Origin: Carallia brachiata
Taxonomy: Eukaryota; Streptophyta; Magnoliopsida; Malpighiales; Rhizophoraceae
Direction of reading: 5' to 3'
Assembly: GCA_021464245.1 (NCBI GenBank)
Contig: JADCRB010000060.1
Location: 1,231,797 to 1,295,796 of the forward strand
Length of the DNA stretch: 64,000 nucleotides
The position numbers and the translations under genes were made by a program. Positions 10,609-21,401 of the stretch are shown in pieces. Numbering within the stretch: the stretch's first letter is position 1; the number at the start of each line of letters is the position of its first letter. The notes under the pieces are model-generated. The model ran no database searches, was not told where the DNA came from, and saw nothing but the letters and a program-made list of their open reading frames with translations.

Positions 10609-12717
10609 ATGAGCTTGTGCTTAATTGGAAAAAAATGTCATTTTATGATGAGGGAAGGCATTATCCTTGGTCATAAAATATCAAAAAAAAGAATTGAGGT
10701 AGATAGGCTGAAGGTGAAAGTATTTGAAAATTTGCCACCACCCTCCAATGTGAAAGTAGTGAGAAGTTTCTTAGGGCATGTAGGGTTTTATTGCAGGTTT
10801 ATTAAAGATTTTTCTAAAATTGCAAAAATCTTGTCAAATTTATTGATTCAAAATGTTCTTTTTAACTTCTCTGATGAGTGTTTGCAGGCTTTAAACACAT
10901 TAAAAGAGAAGTTGATTTCTACCCTAGTAATAGTTGCACCAGATTGGAGCATTCCATTTAAATTGATTTGTGATGCAAGTGATGTGGCTTTAGGAGCTAT
11001 GCTTGGCCAACATAAGGAGAAGATATTTAAACCTATATATTATGCTAGTTGAACACTTTCAGAAGCACAAACCAAATATGCCACAACAAAGAAGGAGCTA
11101 CTTGCAGTAGTATTTGCTTTTGATAAGTTTTGTTCTTATTCAATCAGTACTAAAATTGTGGTATACACAAATCACTCTGCATTGAAGTACATGCTTGCAA
11201 AAAAGGACCAAAGCCAAGGCTCATTTGGTGGATTTTCTTGCTTCAAGAGTTTGATATTGAGATTAAAGACACGAAGGGTTCAGAGAATTATGTGGCAGAT
11301 CACCTCTCTAGACTGGAGTACAAAACCAATGTGCAACATAACATGGCCATCAAAGAAGAGTTTCCCGATGAACATCTCTTTGCTATTAGAGAAGAACCAT
11401 AGTACATTGATGTTACCAATTATCTGACAAGTAAGTAGATTTCCCCTAAGCTTAATTATCAACAAAAGAAAAAGCTTTTTCTGATGTTAAGTATTATATT
11501 TGGAAAGATCCTTATTTGTATAAGATTTGTTCAAATAACATTATAAGGAGATGTGTACCAAGACAAGAGGTGCAGAATATTTTGTCTTATTGTGATGATA
11601 GGGAGGTAGGTGGACACTTTGGTGCAAGTAAAACAACAACCAAAGTGCTCCAAACAGGTTTTTATTGGTTGACTCTGTTTAAAGATGCTCGCTCTTATGT
11701 GCAGGTTGTCATGCATGTCTTTTTTTTTTTTTTTGAGAAGACAGGTTGTCATCATGTCAAAATACAAGTAATGTATCAAAGAGATATGAAATGATTTTGA
11801 CAAATATTCTTTTTTGTGATTTGTTTTATGTTTGGGGCATTGGTTTTGTGGGACCATTTCCGTCATCTTATGGAATAAATACATCCTAGTTGCTATGGAG
11901 TATGAATCTAAATGGGTAGAAGCTATAGCTCTCAAAACAAATGATGCGAGAGTGGTGCCTAAGTTTCTAAAGAAGAACATCTTTACATGTTTTGGTACAC
12001 ATAGAGCAATCATTGGTGATGGGGGTACTCATTTTTGTAATAGGCAATTTCATAATTTATTGCGTAAATATGGGTTAACACACACGGTAGCTACACCTTA
12101 TCACCCAGAAACAAATGGCCAAGTAGAGGTTTCTAATAGAGACCTTAAAAAGATTCTAGAAAAGACTGTGAGTGCCTTTAGGAAAGATTGGTCTATATGC
12201 CTTGATGATGCTTTGCAGGATCATCGAACTGCTTATAAAACTCCAATAGGAATGTCCCCATATAAGCTAGTGTATGTCCAAGTATGCCATTTACCTGTGG
12301 AGTTGAACATAAGGCTTATTAGGCTATTAAATTTCTTAACTTTGATGTGAAAGCAATACGTGAGCAGAGACTTTTACAATTGAATGAAATGGATGAGTTT
12401 TGTCTACAGGCTTATGAAAATGCTAAGTTGTACAAAGAACGCTCCAAAAAGTGGCATGATAAGGATATCATAGTGTGTGACTTTGTATCGAGTCAAAAAA
12501 TTTTACTTTATAACTCATGACTTAAACTTTTTTCAAGTAAATTGAAGTCAAGATGATATGGTCCATTTGTGATCACACAAGTTTTTTCCTCGGGAGCAGT
12601 TGAGATCTTTAATGAACGAAGGGAATTTTCAAAGTGAATAGGCAGAGGCTCAAGCCATATGTGGAAGGTGGTTTTGATCCATTAAAGGCCACCACAACTT
12701 TTACAATTCCACCATGA
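10609..12717 (+). pseudogene. Athila-like pol fragment (RT thumb, RNase H, integrase)
   Basis: The fragment starts in the RT connection region (KKCHFMMREGIILGHKISK, VRSFLGHVGFYCRFIKDFSK). It continues through RNase H (LICDASDVALGAMLG, then [15 protein letters not shown]) and an integrase zinc-finger/core ([55 protein letters not shown]), and ends near 12717 with a QRLKPYVEGGFDP-like tail. At least four frameshifts and several stops break it. A purine tract (aaagtttgagggtggg, about 13040) follows but no LTR was found. The flanks at 10380-10608 are AT-rich and unassigned. It may be a third insertion or a displaced part of an element. Confidence 0.8.
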
Positions 12718-13689
12718 GCTCAAAAGAAAATCAAGCTAAAGACTATAAAATAAAACTATGTTTAGTTTATTAGTTTCTTCTTTCTTGCTTTTTAGTTGAT
12801 GTTTATTTGTTTAGTTTTTCTCTTAATAAGATTTCTTGACATTAATGTTTTTTATTTATAGGCGACACAAACTTGCATCTAAAGTTTGGCAGTAGCATGC
12901 AAAGGAAGGAGTTGACAACAATTGGAACTAAATGCTATCTTAACGATCATCCCAACGATTTTTAGAATTGTCACCAATCAGGGGAGTCTTCCACCTTCTT
13001 TGTTTAGATTGTTTAACATTATGGACAATATTAAATTTAAAGTTTGAGGGTGGGAATTTCTCAAAACTTTTTAAAAATTTTTTAATTTTCTTGCACTTTA
13101 TGTGTTTTCAATTCTGTGTGATAATTCACTAGTTAGGGATGATTATGAGTGATCTATATTGATTAAAGGATTTTGATGAATGCATACTTGGGAATCAAGT
13201 GGTTCAATGTTAATTTTGTCTATTCTATAAATGATGAAATATTGAGCACTACTTTCATACTATAATGATTGATGTGTGTTTATAAAGGATCATGTGAACC
13301 TTATAACATATATGATCACATTAGACACTCTAAAACCTATTTGATTATCCTTTGAGGCGAAATCTTAGACAACTACATTATTAGGGAGATTATTTATGGC
13401 ATTGATGATGACGATGATGTTGCCATTGTTGTTATTATGTTATGTAACTGAATCTTTGAATAAACCCAATTCATCAAATCAACTCAAAGTACCTCCATTA
13501 ATAGAAAAGTAAGGATTTAATTTTCCCAAATCAATACAATTTAATGGCAAATTTTGAGACAAAATCTGTGGGAAAAAATAATTGATTTGGGTTGTTATAA
13601 GAGGGTTTGATTTTCCAAATGATTGTGTTGATTAATCTTTGTGGGAGGTAGAAAAACGTTGGATTAGTGTGAAAAGAGGAGAGATACAG
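12718..13689. other. Spacer and probable retroelement 3' tail
   Basis: The first 330 bp look like the untranslated tail of the pol fragment, with a polypurine-like tract near 13040. The rest is AT-rich. A short inverted repeat, cccaaatcaat with attgatttggg, lies at about 13527-13591. No coding feature is supported. Confidence 0.45.
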
Positions 13690-14989
13690 AAGGAATAAGC
13701 AAATGTTTAGTCCTATGGGGTTGGGATTTTTGCAAATTAATCCCATATGTTAGGGTCATTTCATATAAGTTCTCAACGTTAATGATTTTATTCAATTGAA
13801 TCCTATTATTAATAAATCTGACTTTGACGGTCATCTTTTTATTTTGACCGAATAAAAAAATAATATAAAAATAAAAATACATATTAAAAACTCTGAGAAT
13901 AAATTAAAAAATGTACTTGAATATTTATTTTTCTTTTTAAATGTATTTTATTTTTCTTTTCTCTTCTCTTTCATCACAACTACTCAGAATCCATTCGACC
14001 TCCACCACCATAATAAATTTATTAGCATCACCAATACCCCAACCTGCACCAGGTCAGCCACCACTCTTTTGCACTAAACCCGCTGCCAACTCAACAGTTG
14101 TGTCCCCAACAACATACCCATACTCCATTGACTCCTCCCCATGCTCCCGCATGACGGAGGAGCAAAGTGTCGGCTTGCAAACGAAGAGTTGATGGATGAT
14201 GACCCGGAGCGAGGATTTGGGAGTTTCAGTGGCGAAAACAGGTAGATCAAATGCCGACAAATCTTTTTGGATTGGTTTCAAATGATGGCAGGGAACAGCG
14301 GTGCGTTGGGGAGGTGGTGGCTCTAGGTGGGGCAGCGGCTGTTCGACTTGATTTGTGGGCTTTTCCGACCATATTCCAACACATGATTGACATAGAAGGG
14401 TAGATCAGCACACAACAGTTCTAAAAAAGTGAGTTTTGATCAGCACCAACGACCAGCTGCTGATGATGGCAGCGCGTGAGACAAAGATGGTGGCGGTCCA
14501 ACGATGGTGGCGGTCCAATAATGGTGAAGGCAGAATAGGATCTGACTTTTTTCATGGATTTTTTTTTCTTTGAAGGTTTTTGTGATTTCTGGAGATGATG
14601 TTAGGGTCTGATTTAGGAATGAGAGTTGGAAGCTTTTCTTTAAAATAGGCATGTATGCGTATTTTACAAGTATTCTAACATTTTAAGTTATTTTTTTATT
14701 TATTTATATCTTTTTCTTAATTTTTAAATTTTTTAATGTCCATGTGCGTATTTTACAAGGATTTTGACATTTTAAATTAACTTTCTTATTTTTTTTATAC
14801 AATTTTCTTAATTTGCTGAATTTTTTAATATGGTCAATTAACATTTTTAACGGTCAAAGTCTATTTCGTTTAATATAGGACTCAATTGGCATGAATGTAT
14901 TAACGTTTAGAACTTATTGAAACAACTTTAACATTTAAAACTTAATTAAAATTTAGTCAAAGGTATAAGACAAATCTTTTGGTTATTTC
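13690..14989. mobile_element. MULE-like non-autonomous element with long TIRs
   Basis: The first about 145 bp (13690-13834) align with the reverse complement of the last about 145 bp (14849-14989). They share ataagttct.aacgttaat, caattga.tccta and gactttgac.gt. Candidate 9-bp target-site duplications flank it: gagatacag at 13681-13689 and gagatgcag at 14990-14998, one mismatch. Long TIRs plus a 9-bp duplication are the Mutator-like signature. The interior (about 13970-14560) is clearly more GC-rich than its surroundings, as in elements that captured host sequence, but I do not recognise the cargo and there is no transposase. Confidence 0.6.
14653..14836 (+). repeat. Imperfect tandem duplication, unit about 90 bp
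   Basis: Two successive copies both start gcgtattttacaag and run through a cattttaa-tt, tttctt, tttttaat core. They lie inside the right part of the MULE-like element. Confidence 0.65.
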
Positions 14990-15000
14990 GAGATGCAGAG

Positions 15001-15199
15001 AAAAGGAGAGAGAAAATTTTTAGAATTTAAATATATTTTATTTTTTTATTTAATTTTTTATTAATTTTAAATTAAATAACACATGACACGTCAATAATTC
15101 TTTACAAAATAATTTAATCATGTTAGATTTATTACTTTTTCAAAGATGTGTTAGACATTATATATCACAAAGGTGATTTTTTTTTTTTTTTGATATTAA
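15001..15199 (-). repeat. Interspersed repeat, copy B (inverted)
   Basis: The reverse complement matches 2821-3099 with a deletion of about 80 bp. It abuts the MULE-like element on its left. Confidence 0.6.
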
Positions 15200-15406
15200 T
15201 CCTAATAAATATGTGAGCATTGTCAATAGACGCATAAATTGAGAGATCACAATTTTTGATAATTTTACTGTGCATGAAATTTAACAGTATTATACATAAT
15301 AAGTTATAAAAAATACAAAACTTATAACTACCGTTAATATGCAACAAACTTATAAATAATATCTACTCACAATAATTGTGTCTCATGTACGTTCCCTACA
15401 TCACTT

Positions 15407-15712
15407 AAAATGGTAGTTTGGTGGTAACCCAACGTGTCTTCCTCCACAACGACTAGGGTTCGAATCCCTACATTTTCCCTTACCCTTGAATCTGAGATTT
15501 ATGCAGAGATACGGTTGTAAATTCATGACTCTTTAACACCGTGATTAGGTGCGAAGAAGGTCCGTTGGACTCAATAGTGCACGGATAGAGAATCTGCTAT
15601 TTAAAAGTGGTTAAATAAGATACAATACAGGAATTACTTCAATCTCAATTTATAGATCTGATAACGATGTACCGATAATAAATTTTTCTTTATAAAAAAA
15701 TTATACGTCCCC
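15407..15712 (+). mobile_element. tRNA-derived SINE candidate
   Basis: A perfect pol III box B (GGTTCGAATCC) lies at 15457-15467. A box-A-like word (tggtagtttggtgg, 15411-15424) sits about 33 bp upstream, the spacing of a tRNA-derived promoter. The following about 240 bp do not fold as a tRNA and end in an A-rich tail near 15705. Length and layout fit a plant SINE. No clear target-site duplication was found. Confidence 0.5.
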
Positions 15713-15729
15713 CATACGGTCTATGTATT

Positions 15730-15935
15730 TAGGGATGGCAATTTTACCCGTACCCGTCGGGGATTACCCGTACCCTACCCGACGGGGACGGGGTCAATCA
15801 CCTTTGACCGGGGAACGGGGCGGGGATCCCCGTTCCTCGGAATTTTTTAGCGGGGACAGGGACGGGGACGGGATAGACTGTCCCCGCCCCATACCCGTCC
15901 TCGTACCTGTGCCTGTTAATTTAATTTACATTTTT
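15730..15935 (+). repeat. Left hAT terminus with GC-rich subterminal repeats
   Basis: Dense acccgtaccc / gacgggga words in an otherwise AT-rich region; subterminal repeats are usually transposase binding sites. The open frame over it (15723-15959, Pro/Gly/Arg-rich) is a by-product of the repeats and is not called as a gene. Confidence 0.8.
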
Positions 15936-16103
15936 ATCCTTTATATAATATTTACATAAAAAAATTTATAGGGATAATTTAGTAATTTTATACTAAAACC
16001 TAAGTCTCCATCTTTCTTTTTCCTTATCCACTTCTTCCCTTATGTTTGCTCGAGCAGCCAACCCGACGGCACATCTCCAAACTCGTTCTGAATCAAATTC
16101 CCT

Positions 16104-16283
16104 TGTCAGGGTTCATCAATATCTGCAGCTCTAGTACGTAATTAGGCTTGATCCTTATCAAGTGGTAGGCTTGATCTTTATCAAGTGGTTAAATAAGTAG
16201 TAGTCATTATCAGGTTGTTATGGTTGTTTTGCTTGTAATTATCCTGATCCGGAGTAGCCAATCAGGTACTGTCCTTTTTTCTT
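16104..16283 (+). repeat. Truncated LTR copy (first 180 bp)
   Basis: Nearly identical to 21052-21231, stopping inside the LTR just before the TATA-like tatatata. The word tccct (16099-16103) stands before it. Confidence 0.9.
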
Positions 16284-16802
16284 GGCCAGATTGGAGTACC
16301 GAGGACCGGTGCTCTGATACCAGATGACAGGGTCTTAGGGAATTTTAGGAGTAAAAGTGGGATTTTGAAGTGAGAAAAGGGAAAAAAGGGACGAAATAGA
16401 AGGAAGAATAATTTTATTAAGAAGGAATTGATTAGGAAAGCTAATTGCTGACAATTTCCATGACTCCCTCTGCTTCTCCACATTCTCTATATATAAGAAA
16501 AAAGGACAGTACCTGATTGGCTACTCCGGATCAGGATAATTACAAGCAAAACAACCATAACAACCTGATAATGACTACTACTTATTTAACCACTTGATAA
16601 GGATCAAGCCTACCACTTGATAAGGATCAAGCCTAATTACGTACTAGAACTGCAGATATTGATGAACCCTGACATTTCGATTGGGGATCTTTTCCGTCAA
16701 AAAGGAACGAGAACGAAGCAAGAAAAATTCAGCGGTAGAGTCGATCAAAGATGTGCCGGTGGAGGATAAGGAAAAAGAAGAGGCGATCTGTTGGTAGAGG
16801 GA
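16284..16802 (-). repeat. Inverted block: primer site, full 350-bp LTR and host flank
   Basis: Read on the minus strand from 16802: aggga complement tccct, 123 bp of hAT-interior sequence, cgaaa, a complete LTR (16674 to 16325), a 2-nt spacer, TGGTATCAGAGCA (16322 to 16310, complementary to initiator tRNA-Met), and 26 bp of leader. It is the true 5' end of the chromovirus, turned around. Confidence 0.9.
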
Positions 16803-16857
16803 TGTCAGGGTTCATCAATATCTGCAGCTCTAGTACGTAATTAGGCTTGATCCTTAT
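16803..16857 (+). repeat. Truncated LTR copy (first 55 bp)
   Basis: Identical start to the full LTR (tgtcagggttcatc) and ends at gatccttat, where unrelated gag-proximal sequence begins. Confidence 0.85.
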
Positions 16858-16972
16858 GCTACATATATTTTTGGGGAGAACCCACTCCCAAGCCTCCCAA
16901 ACTCCCAAGCCTAAACTCACTCCCAAGCCTCCCAAACTCAAGCTACATATATTTGATGGGGAGAACCCACGA
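16858..16972 (+). repeat. Short direct and tandem repeats at the gag junction
   Basis: gctacatatattt.tggggagaacccac occurs at 16858-16886 and again at 16942-16970. Between the copies are repeats of cccaagcctcccaaactc. The pattern looks like slipped or templated repair synthesis at a breakpoint. Confidence 0.75.
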
Positions 16973-18142
16973 TGTTGGATCCGCAAGTGCAACCGATATT
17001 TTCAGATGTATGAGATTACAGAGGAAGCCAAGCTGGAGACGGTGGCAATGTATCTGGACAGTAAGGCCGATACCTGGTTTCAAGGATGGGTTAAGGCTAA
17101 ACCGCGAGCTACATGGAAGCAGTTTGAGGACGATTTCTGCCGTCGTTTTGGAGATCCCACAATGCCGGATGCAGTGGAGGAGATTTTCAAGCTACAACAA
17201 AAAGGTACTGTCCGTGAGTTTCAAGAGCATTATGAGGAACTTCGGTCATTGGTACTTATCGATAACCCACACCTCACTGATTCTTTCTTTGTATCTGGGT
17301 TTCTGAGTGGGTTGCGTGAAGAGATTCGACCCATTGTTAAGTTATTGAAGCCAGCAACTTTAGAAGAAGCAGTCGAGATGGCTTCACTTCAAGAGGCGGC
17401 GGTCGATGCTACTGCAAAGAAACGGACCGGGAGAACCTTTCATACTCCGAATGCGATGACGATGCTAAAATCAGAGACAGACCCAGCAAAGTCAACATCC
17501 AAGGTGGACAAGAAATCATGGGATGAAATTAAAAAATCGGGCAATTGTTTTAAGTGTGGAGAAAAATATTTTTGGGGGCATCAATGTCAAAAGAAGCAGT
17601 TGAATATGATTGAGGGACAAGATGGTGATACTCTCGATTCGCCGTCGAATGAAGGTGTGATCGGAGGTGGAAGAGAAGAAGACGCTGGGGAAATTTCGCT
17701 GAATGCAATAACGGGCAGCACTGGGCCCAGTACTCTAAAAATTATGGGGCATGTGGATAGAAAACCGTTGGTGGTTCTAATTGATACAGGAAGTACCCAC
17801 AGTTTTTTGGACATGCGGAGGGCTTATGAGCTTCAATGCGAGAAACAAGGGACTTGGCCTATGGGGGTAACCGTGGCTAATGGAGAAAAGGTGTGGTGTA
17901 CAGAGAAGTGCCCAGCTTTTAGTTGGAAAATGCAAGGTCACTCATTTACTATGGACTTGAGGTTAATTCCTTTAAGTTCTTGCGATATCATATTGGGGGC
18001 AGATTGGATCCACTTCTACAGCCCAATAACAGTGGATCTTAAATCCATGCGGCTGTCCTTTAATAAGGATGGGCAACAAATTGTCTTATCAGGGAAGGCC
18101 CAATCACCAGGTCCAAGGGAAGCCTCAGAAAAATATCCATAA
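16887..18142 (+). pseudogene. Chromovirus gag and protease
   Basis: One long frame codes for capsid (LKLHIFDGENPRCWIRKCNR, MYLDSKADTWFQGW, FCRRFGDP), a CCHC-type knuckle variant (CFKCGEKYFWGHQC, about 17548-17589) and a retropepsin-like protease with VLIDTGSTHSFLD (about 17776-17814) and ILGADWI. Gag coats the RNA and the protease cleaves the polyprotein. The true start is uncertain because the first codons lie in the repeat-scarred junction. The frame ends at 18142, while the RT resumes in another frame, so the polyprotein is broken. Confidence 0.85.
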
Positions 18143-18178
18143 GCTTCTAAAAAAAGTGATTCTGGCATACAAGCCCAC

Positions 18179-21016
18179 GTGTGTATTTTGGTGAATTCTA
18201 GTTTACCCGAACCAGCTCCTGGTGAATTAGATGAAATTCTTCAAGAATTCGCCGATGTCTTCAATGAGCCAAACAGCCTGCCGCCAGTCGTGAGCAAGAT
18301 CATGGCATCCCACTTGTCACCGGCTCTTCTCCCATCAAAATCCGGCCGTACCGTTATCCACACTATCTCAAGACTGAGATAGAGAAGCAGGTACAAGAGA
18401 TGCTTCGAGGTGGGATCATACGCAACAGCACCAGTCCTTTTGCATCGCCCGTTCTGTTGGTAAAAAAAAAGGATGGGTCCTGGAGATTTTGTGTCGATTA
18501 CCGACACCTCAATGACATCACGGTGAAGGATAAGTACCCGATTCCCATCATCGACGATCTGCTAAATGAATTACAGGGAGCAACCCATTTTTCAAATTTG
18601 GATTTAAGAGCCGGGTATCACCAGATAAGGGTCAAAGATGAGGACGTGGCAAAGACCGCTTTCAGAACACATCAGGGCCACTATGAGTTCCGTGTTATGC
18701 CATTTGGACTGACCAATGCTCCAGCGACCTTTCAGGCTTTGATGAATCAAATTTTCGCTCCTTTCTTGCGGAAATTCGTGTTGGTGTTTTTTCGATATCT
18801 TGGTGTATAGCAGGAGTCTCACCGAGCATAAAGAACACTTATGTCAGGTACTTCTTCTGCTCCGAGACAACCATTTATATGCAAAGCTTTCAAAATGTTC
18901 ATTTGGCCAGTCCAGGATCGAGTATCTCGGTCATATTATCTGCTGAAGGGGTATCCACTGACCCCAAAAATTGACGCAATGAGGAATTGGCCAATACCGT
19001 CATCTGTTAAAAGTCTATGGGGGATTCCTTGGCTTAACAGGGTATTACCGCAAGTTTATCCAGAGCTACGGTATTATTAGCAAACCTCTAACAGATTTAT
19101 TGCGGAAGGATGGGTTTAAGTGGAATCAGTTGGCCCAGGGAGCCTTTGAAAAGCTAAAAGAAGCAATGTGTAATTCCCCTGTTTTGGCCCTACCCAATTT
19201 TGACAAGACCTTTGTTGTTGAAACGGATGCTTGTGATGGGGGTATGGGTGCAGTTTTGATGCAAGACGGGCATCCCTTGGCGTATCTAAGTAAGCCATTC
19301 AATAGCAAAACCAGAGGCATGTCCATCTATGAAAAAGAATTTCTCGCCATCATAATGGCTGTCACTAAATGGCGGCACTATTTGGAGGGGCAATGCTTCA
19401 TTATCAAAACCGACCACGAGAGTATTAAACACATCCTCCAGCAGCGTCTTCACTCATATGTGCAGCAGCGGGGCATCTCCAAACTCCTTGGACTAAATTA
19501 TTCAATTCAGTACAGGAGGGGCAAAGAAAATGTAGTGGCAGATGCCTTGTCCAGGCAACATGAAGGAGAGGTTACTGCAGTAACAGCCGTTGTTCCTCAG
19601 TGGATGGATGAGGTTGCTCATAGCTATGATAATGATGAGCTAGTACCTCGCTTGGTACAAGCTGCAGCAGGACAAGAATCTGGGAACGCCAAGTTCAGCT
19701 TCATGAATGGCATTTTGATGAAAAAAAACCGTATTTATGTAGGAACTCATGGCAAACTAAGATCAAGACTCATTCAAACCTTGCATGATTCGGCCATTCT
19801 GGGGTGAAGGCTACTTACTCGCGCCTCAAGCAATTCTTTTACTGGCCAAAAATGAAAAAACAGGTTCATCGGTGGGTGAAATCTTGTGACATTTGCCAGC
19901 GCTGCAAAGGCGAGCATGTCAAATATCCTGGTCTGCTACAGCCATTGCCGATACCAGATCAGGCTTGGCGCCACATTGCCATGGACTTCATTGAAGGGTT
20001 GCCCCGATCAGAAGGTCACGATGTAATTTGGGTTATAGTTGACAGGTTGACCAAATCTGCTCATTTCATAGGGCTTAGCCACCCTTTTACAGCCCCTATC
20101 TTGGCTAAAGTCTTTTATGAACAGATTTTTAAACTCCACGGAATTCCACAGTCCATTATCTCCGACAGGGACAAAATTTTCACTAGCCAGTTCTGGGAAG
20201 ATCTATTTAAACTGGAAGGAACCAAATTGTTGCGAAGTACAGCCTATCATCCGCAAACAGATGGGCAAACGGAGCGGTTGAATCAATGCATCGAAAGCTA
20301 TTTACGATGCATGTGTTTTATGAGACCGAAACAATGGTTCAGGTGGCTACCGTTAGCTCAGTGGTGGTACAACACAACACACCACTCAGCCATTAACATG
20401 ACCCCTTATGAAGCCTTGTACGGTGTGCCCCCACCTCAGTTGGCTTTAATTCCAAACGGTGACACAAAGGTGGCTTCATTGGCTGATTTCTTGAAGGAAC
20501 GACAAACCATGAATTCACTTTTGAAGGAACAATTGATGCGTAGCCAGCAACGCATGAAGTTTTTTGCTGATAGGAACCGAAGTGACAGGCAATTTGCTGA
20601 GGGGGATTGGGTGTTTTTGAAGTTACAACCCTATAAGCAAACATCAGTGGCTATGCGCTCCAATTTGAAGTTATCTTCGAAATATTATGGGCCCTTCCAG
20701 TTTTGGAAAAGGTCGGATCTGTGGCCTATCGTTTGCAGCTGCCACCAGGAAGTGAAGTCCATCCAGTCTTCCATGTGTCGCTGCTGAAAAAGGCAATCAA
20801 CCACAAGCAGCAGTCTCTCACCAATTGCCAATTATGGATGACAAGGGCCAATTTAAAGTGGCACCTGTAGCAGTTCTGGGGCGCCGAATGGTCAACAGGA
20901 AGAACAAGGCAGTCACCCAAATTCTAGTTCAATGGGTCAATTTAGCTCCTGAGGAAGCCACATGGGAAGATCTGTCTTTTGTAGCAGCTCAATTTCCGGA
21001 ATTTGATCCTTATTGA
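18179..21016 (+). pseudogene. Chromovirus RT, RNase H, integrase, chromodomain
   Basis: RT begins near 18380 ([51 protein letters not shown]). At 18787-18800 the catalytic box, normally two Asp, is reduced to one Asp and the frame slips in a T-run. RNase H (VVETDACDGGMGAVL; IKTDHESIKHIL; VVADALSRQ) spans about 19200-19560. At 19797-19806 a deletion removes the GGHSG segment, including a zinc-binding His of the integrase finger. The core has MDFIEGLP, ISDRDKIFTSQFW and TDGQTERLNQ (D,D,E present). A chromodomain (AVLGRRMVNRKNKAVTQ, VQWVNLAPEEATWEDL) lies at about 20865-20990 after another frameshift near 20703. A purine tract (gcggtgggga, about 21040-21050) precedes the LTR. Confidence 0.85.
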
Positions 21017-21051
21017 CCTTGAGGGCAAGGTCTGTTTCAAGCGGTGGGGAA

Positions 21052-21401
21052 TGTCAGGGTTCATCAATATCTGCAGCTCTAGTACGTAATTAGGCTTGAT
21101 CCTTATCAAGTGGTAGGCTTGATCCTTATCAAGTGGTTAAATAAGTAGTAGTCATTATCAGGTTGTTATGGTTGTTTTGCTTGTAATTATCCTGATCCGG
21201 AGTAGCCAATCAGGTACTGTCCTTTTTTCTTATATATAGAGAATGTGGAGAAGCAGAGGAAGTCATGGAAATTGTCAGCAATTAGCTTTCCTAATCAATT
21301 CCTTCTTAATAAAATTCTTCTTCCTTCTATTTCGTCCCTTTTTTCCCTTTTCTCACTTCAAAATCCCACTTTTACTCCTAAAATTCCCTAAGACCCTGTC
21401 A
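21052..21401 (+). repeat. 3' LTR of the chromovirus (350 bp)
   Basis: It runs TG...CA with near-inverted ends TGTCAGGGT / ACCCTGTCA. It has an internal TATA-like tatatata (21231-21238) and a polyadenylation-like aataaaa (21308-21314). It is followed by CGAAA. Confidence 0.9.

Larger units (their letters stand above)
16104..21401 (+). mobile_element. Chromovirus (Ty3/gypsy, Reina-like), rearranged 5' end
   Basis: It has a gag-pol with a C-terminal chromodomain, 350-bp LTRs and an initiator-Met tRNA primer site. The small size and short LTRs suggest the Reina group of chromoviruses, an inference. The left side is scrambled: a truncated plus LTR (16104-16283), an inverted block with primer site and a full LTR (16284-16802), a second truncated plus LTR (16803-16857), then gag. 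The right LTR (21052-21401) is complete. The 5-mer CGAAA follows the right LTR and also precedes, in inverted orientation, the inverted LTR (tttcg, 16675-16679). These are the two halves of the original target-site duplication. Confidence 0.85.

Noticed and set aside
2821..15199. One 12-kb transposon bounded by the inverted repeat copies
   Set aside because: The copies differ in length and do not end at matching target duplications, and the content is a mix of separately bounded elements.
15411..15480. tRNA gene
   Set aside because: Box A and box B words are present but no cloverleaf can be drawn; better explained as a SINE head.
15723..15959. Pro/Gly/Arg-rich ORF
   Set aside because: It is the translation of hAT subterminal GC-rich repeats; the start codon overlaps the target duplication.
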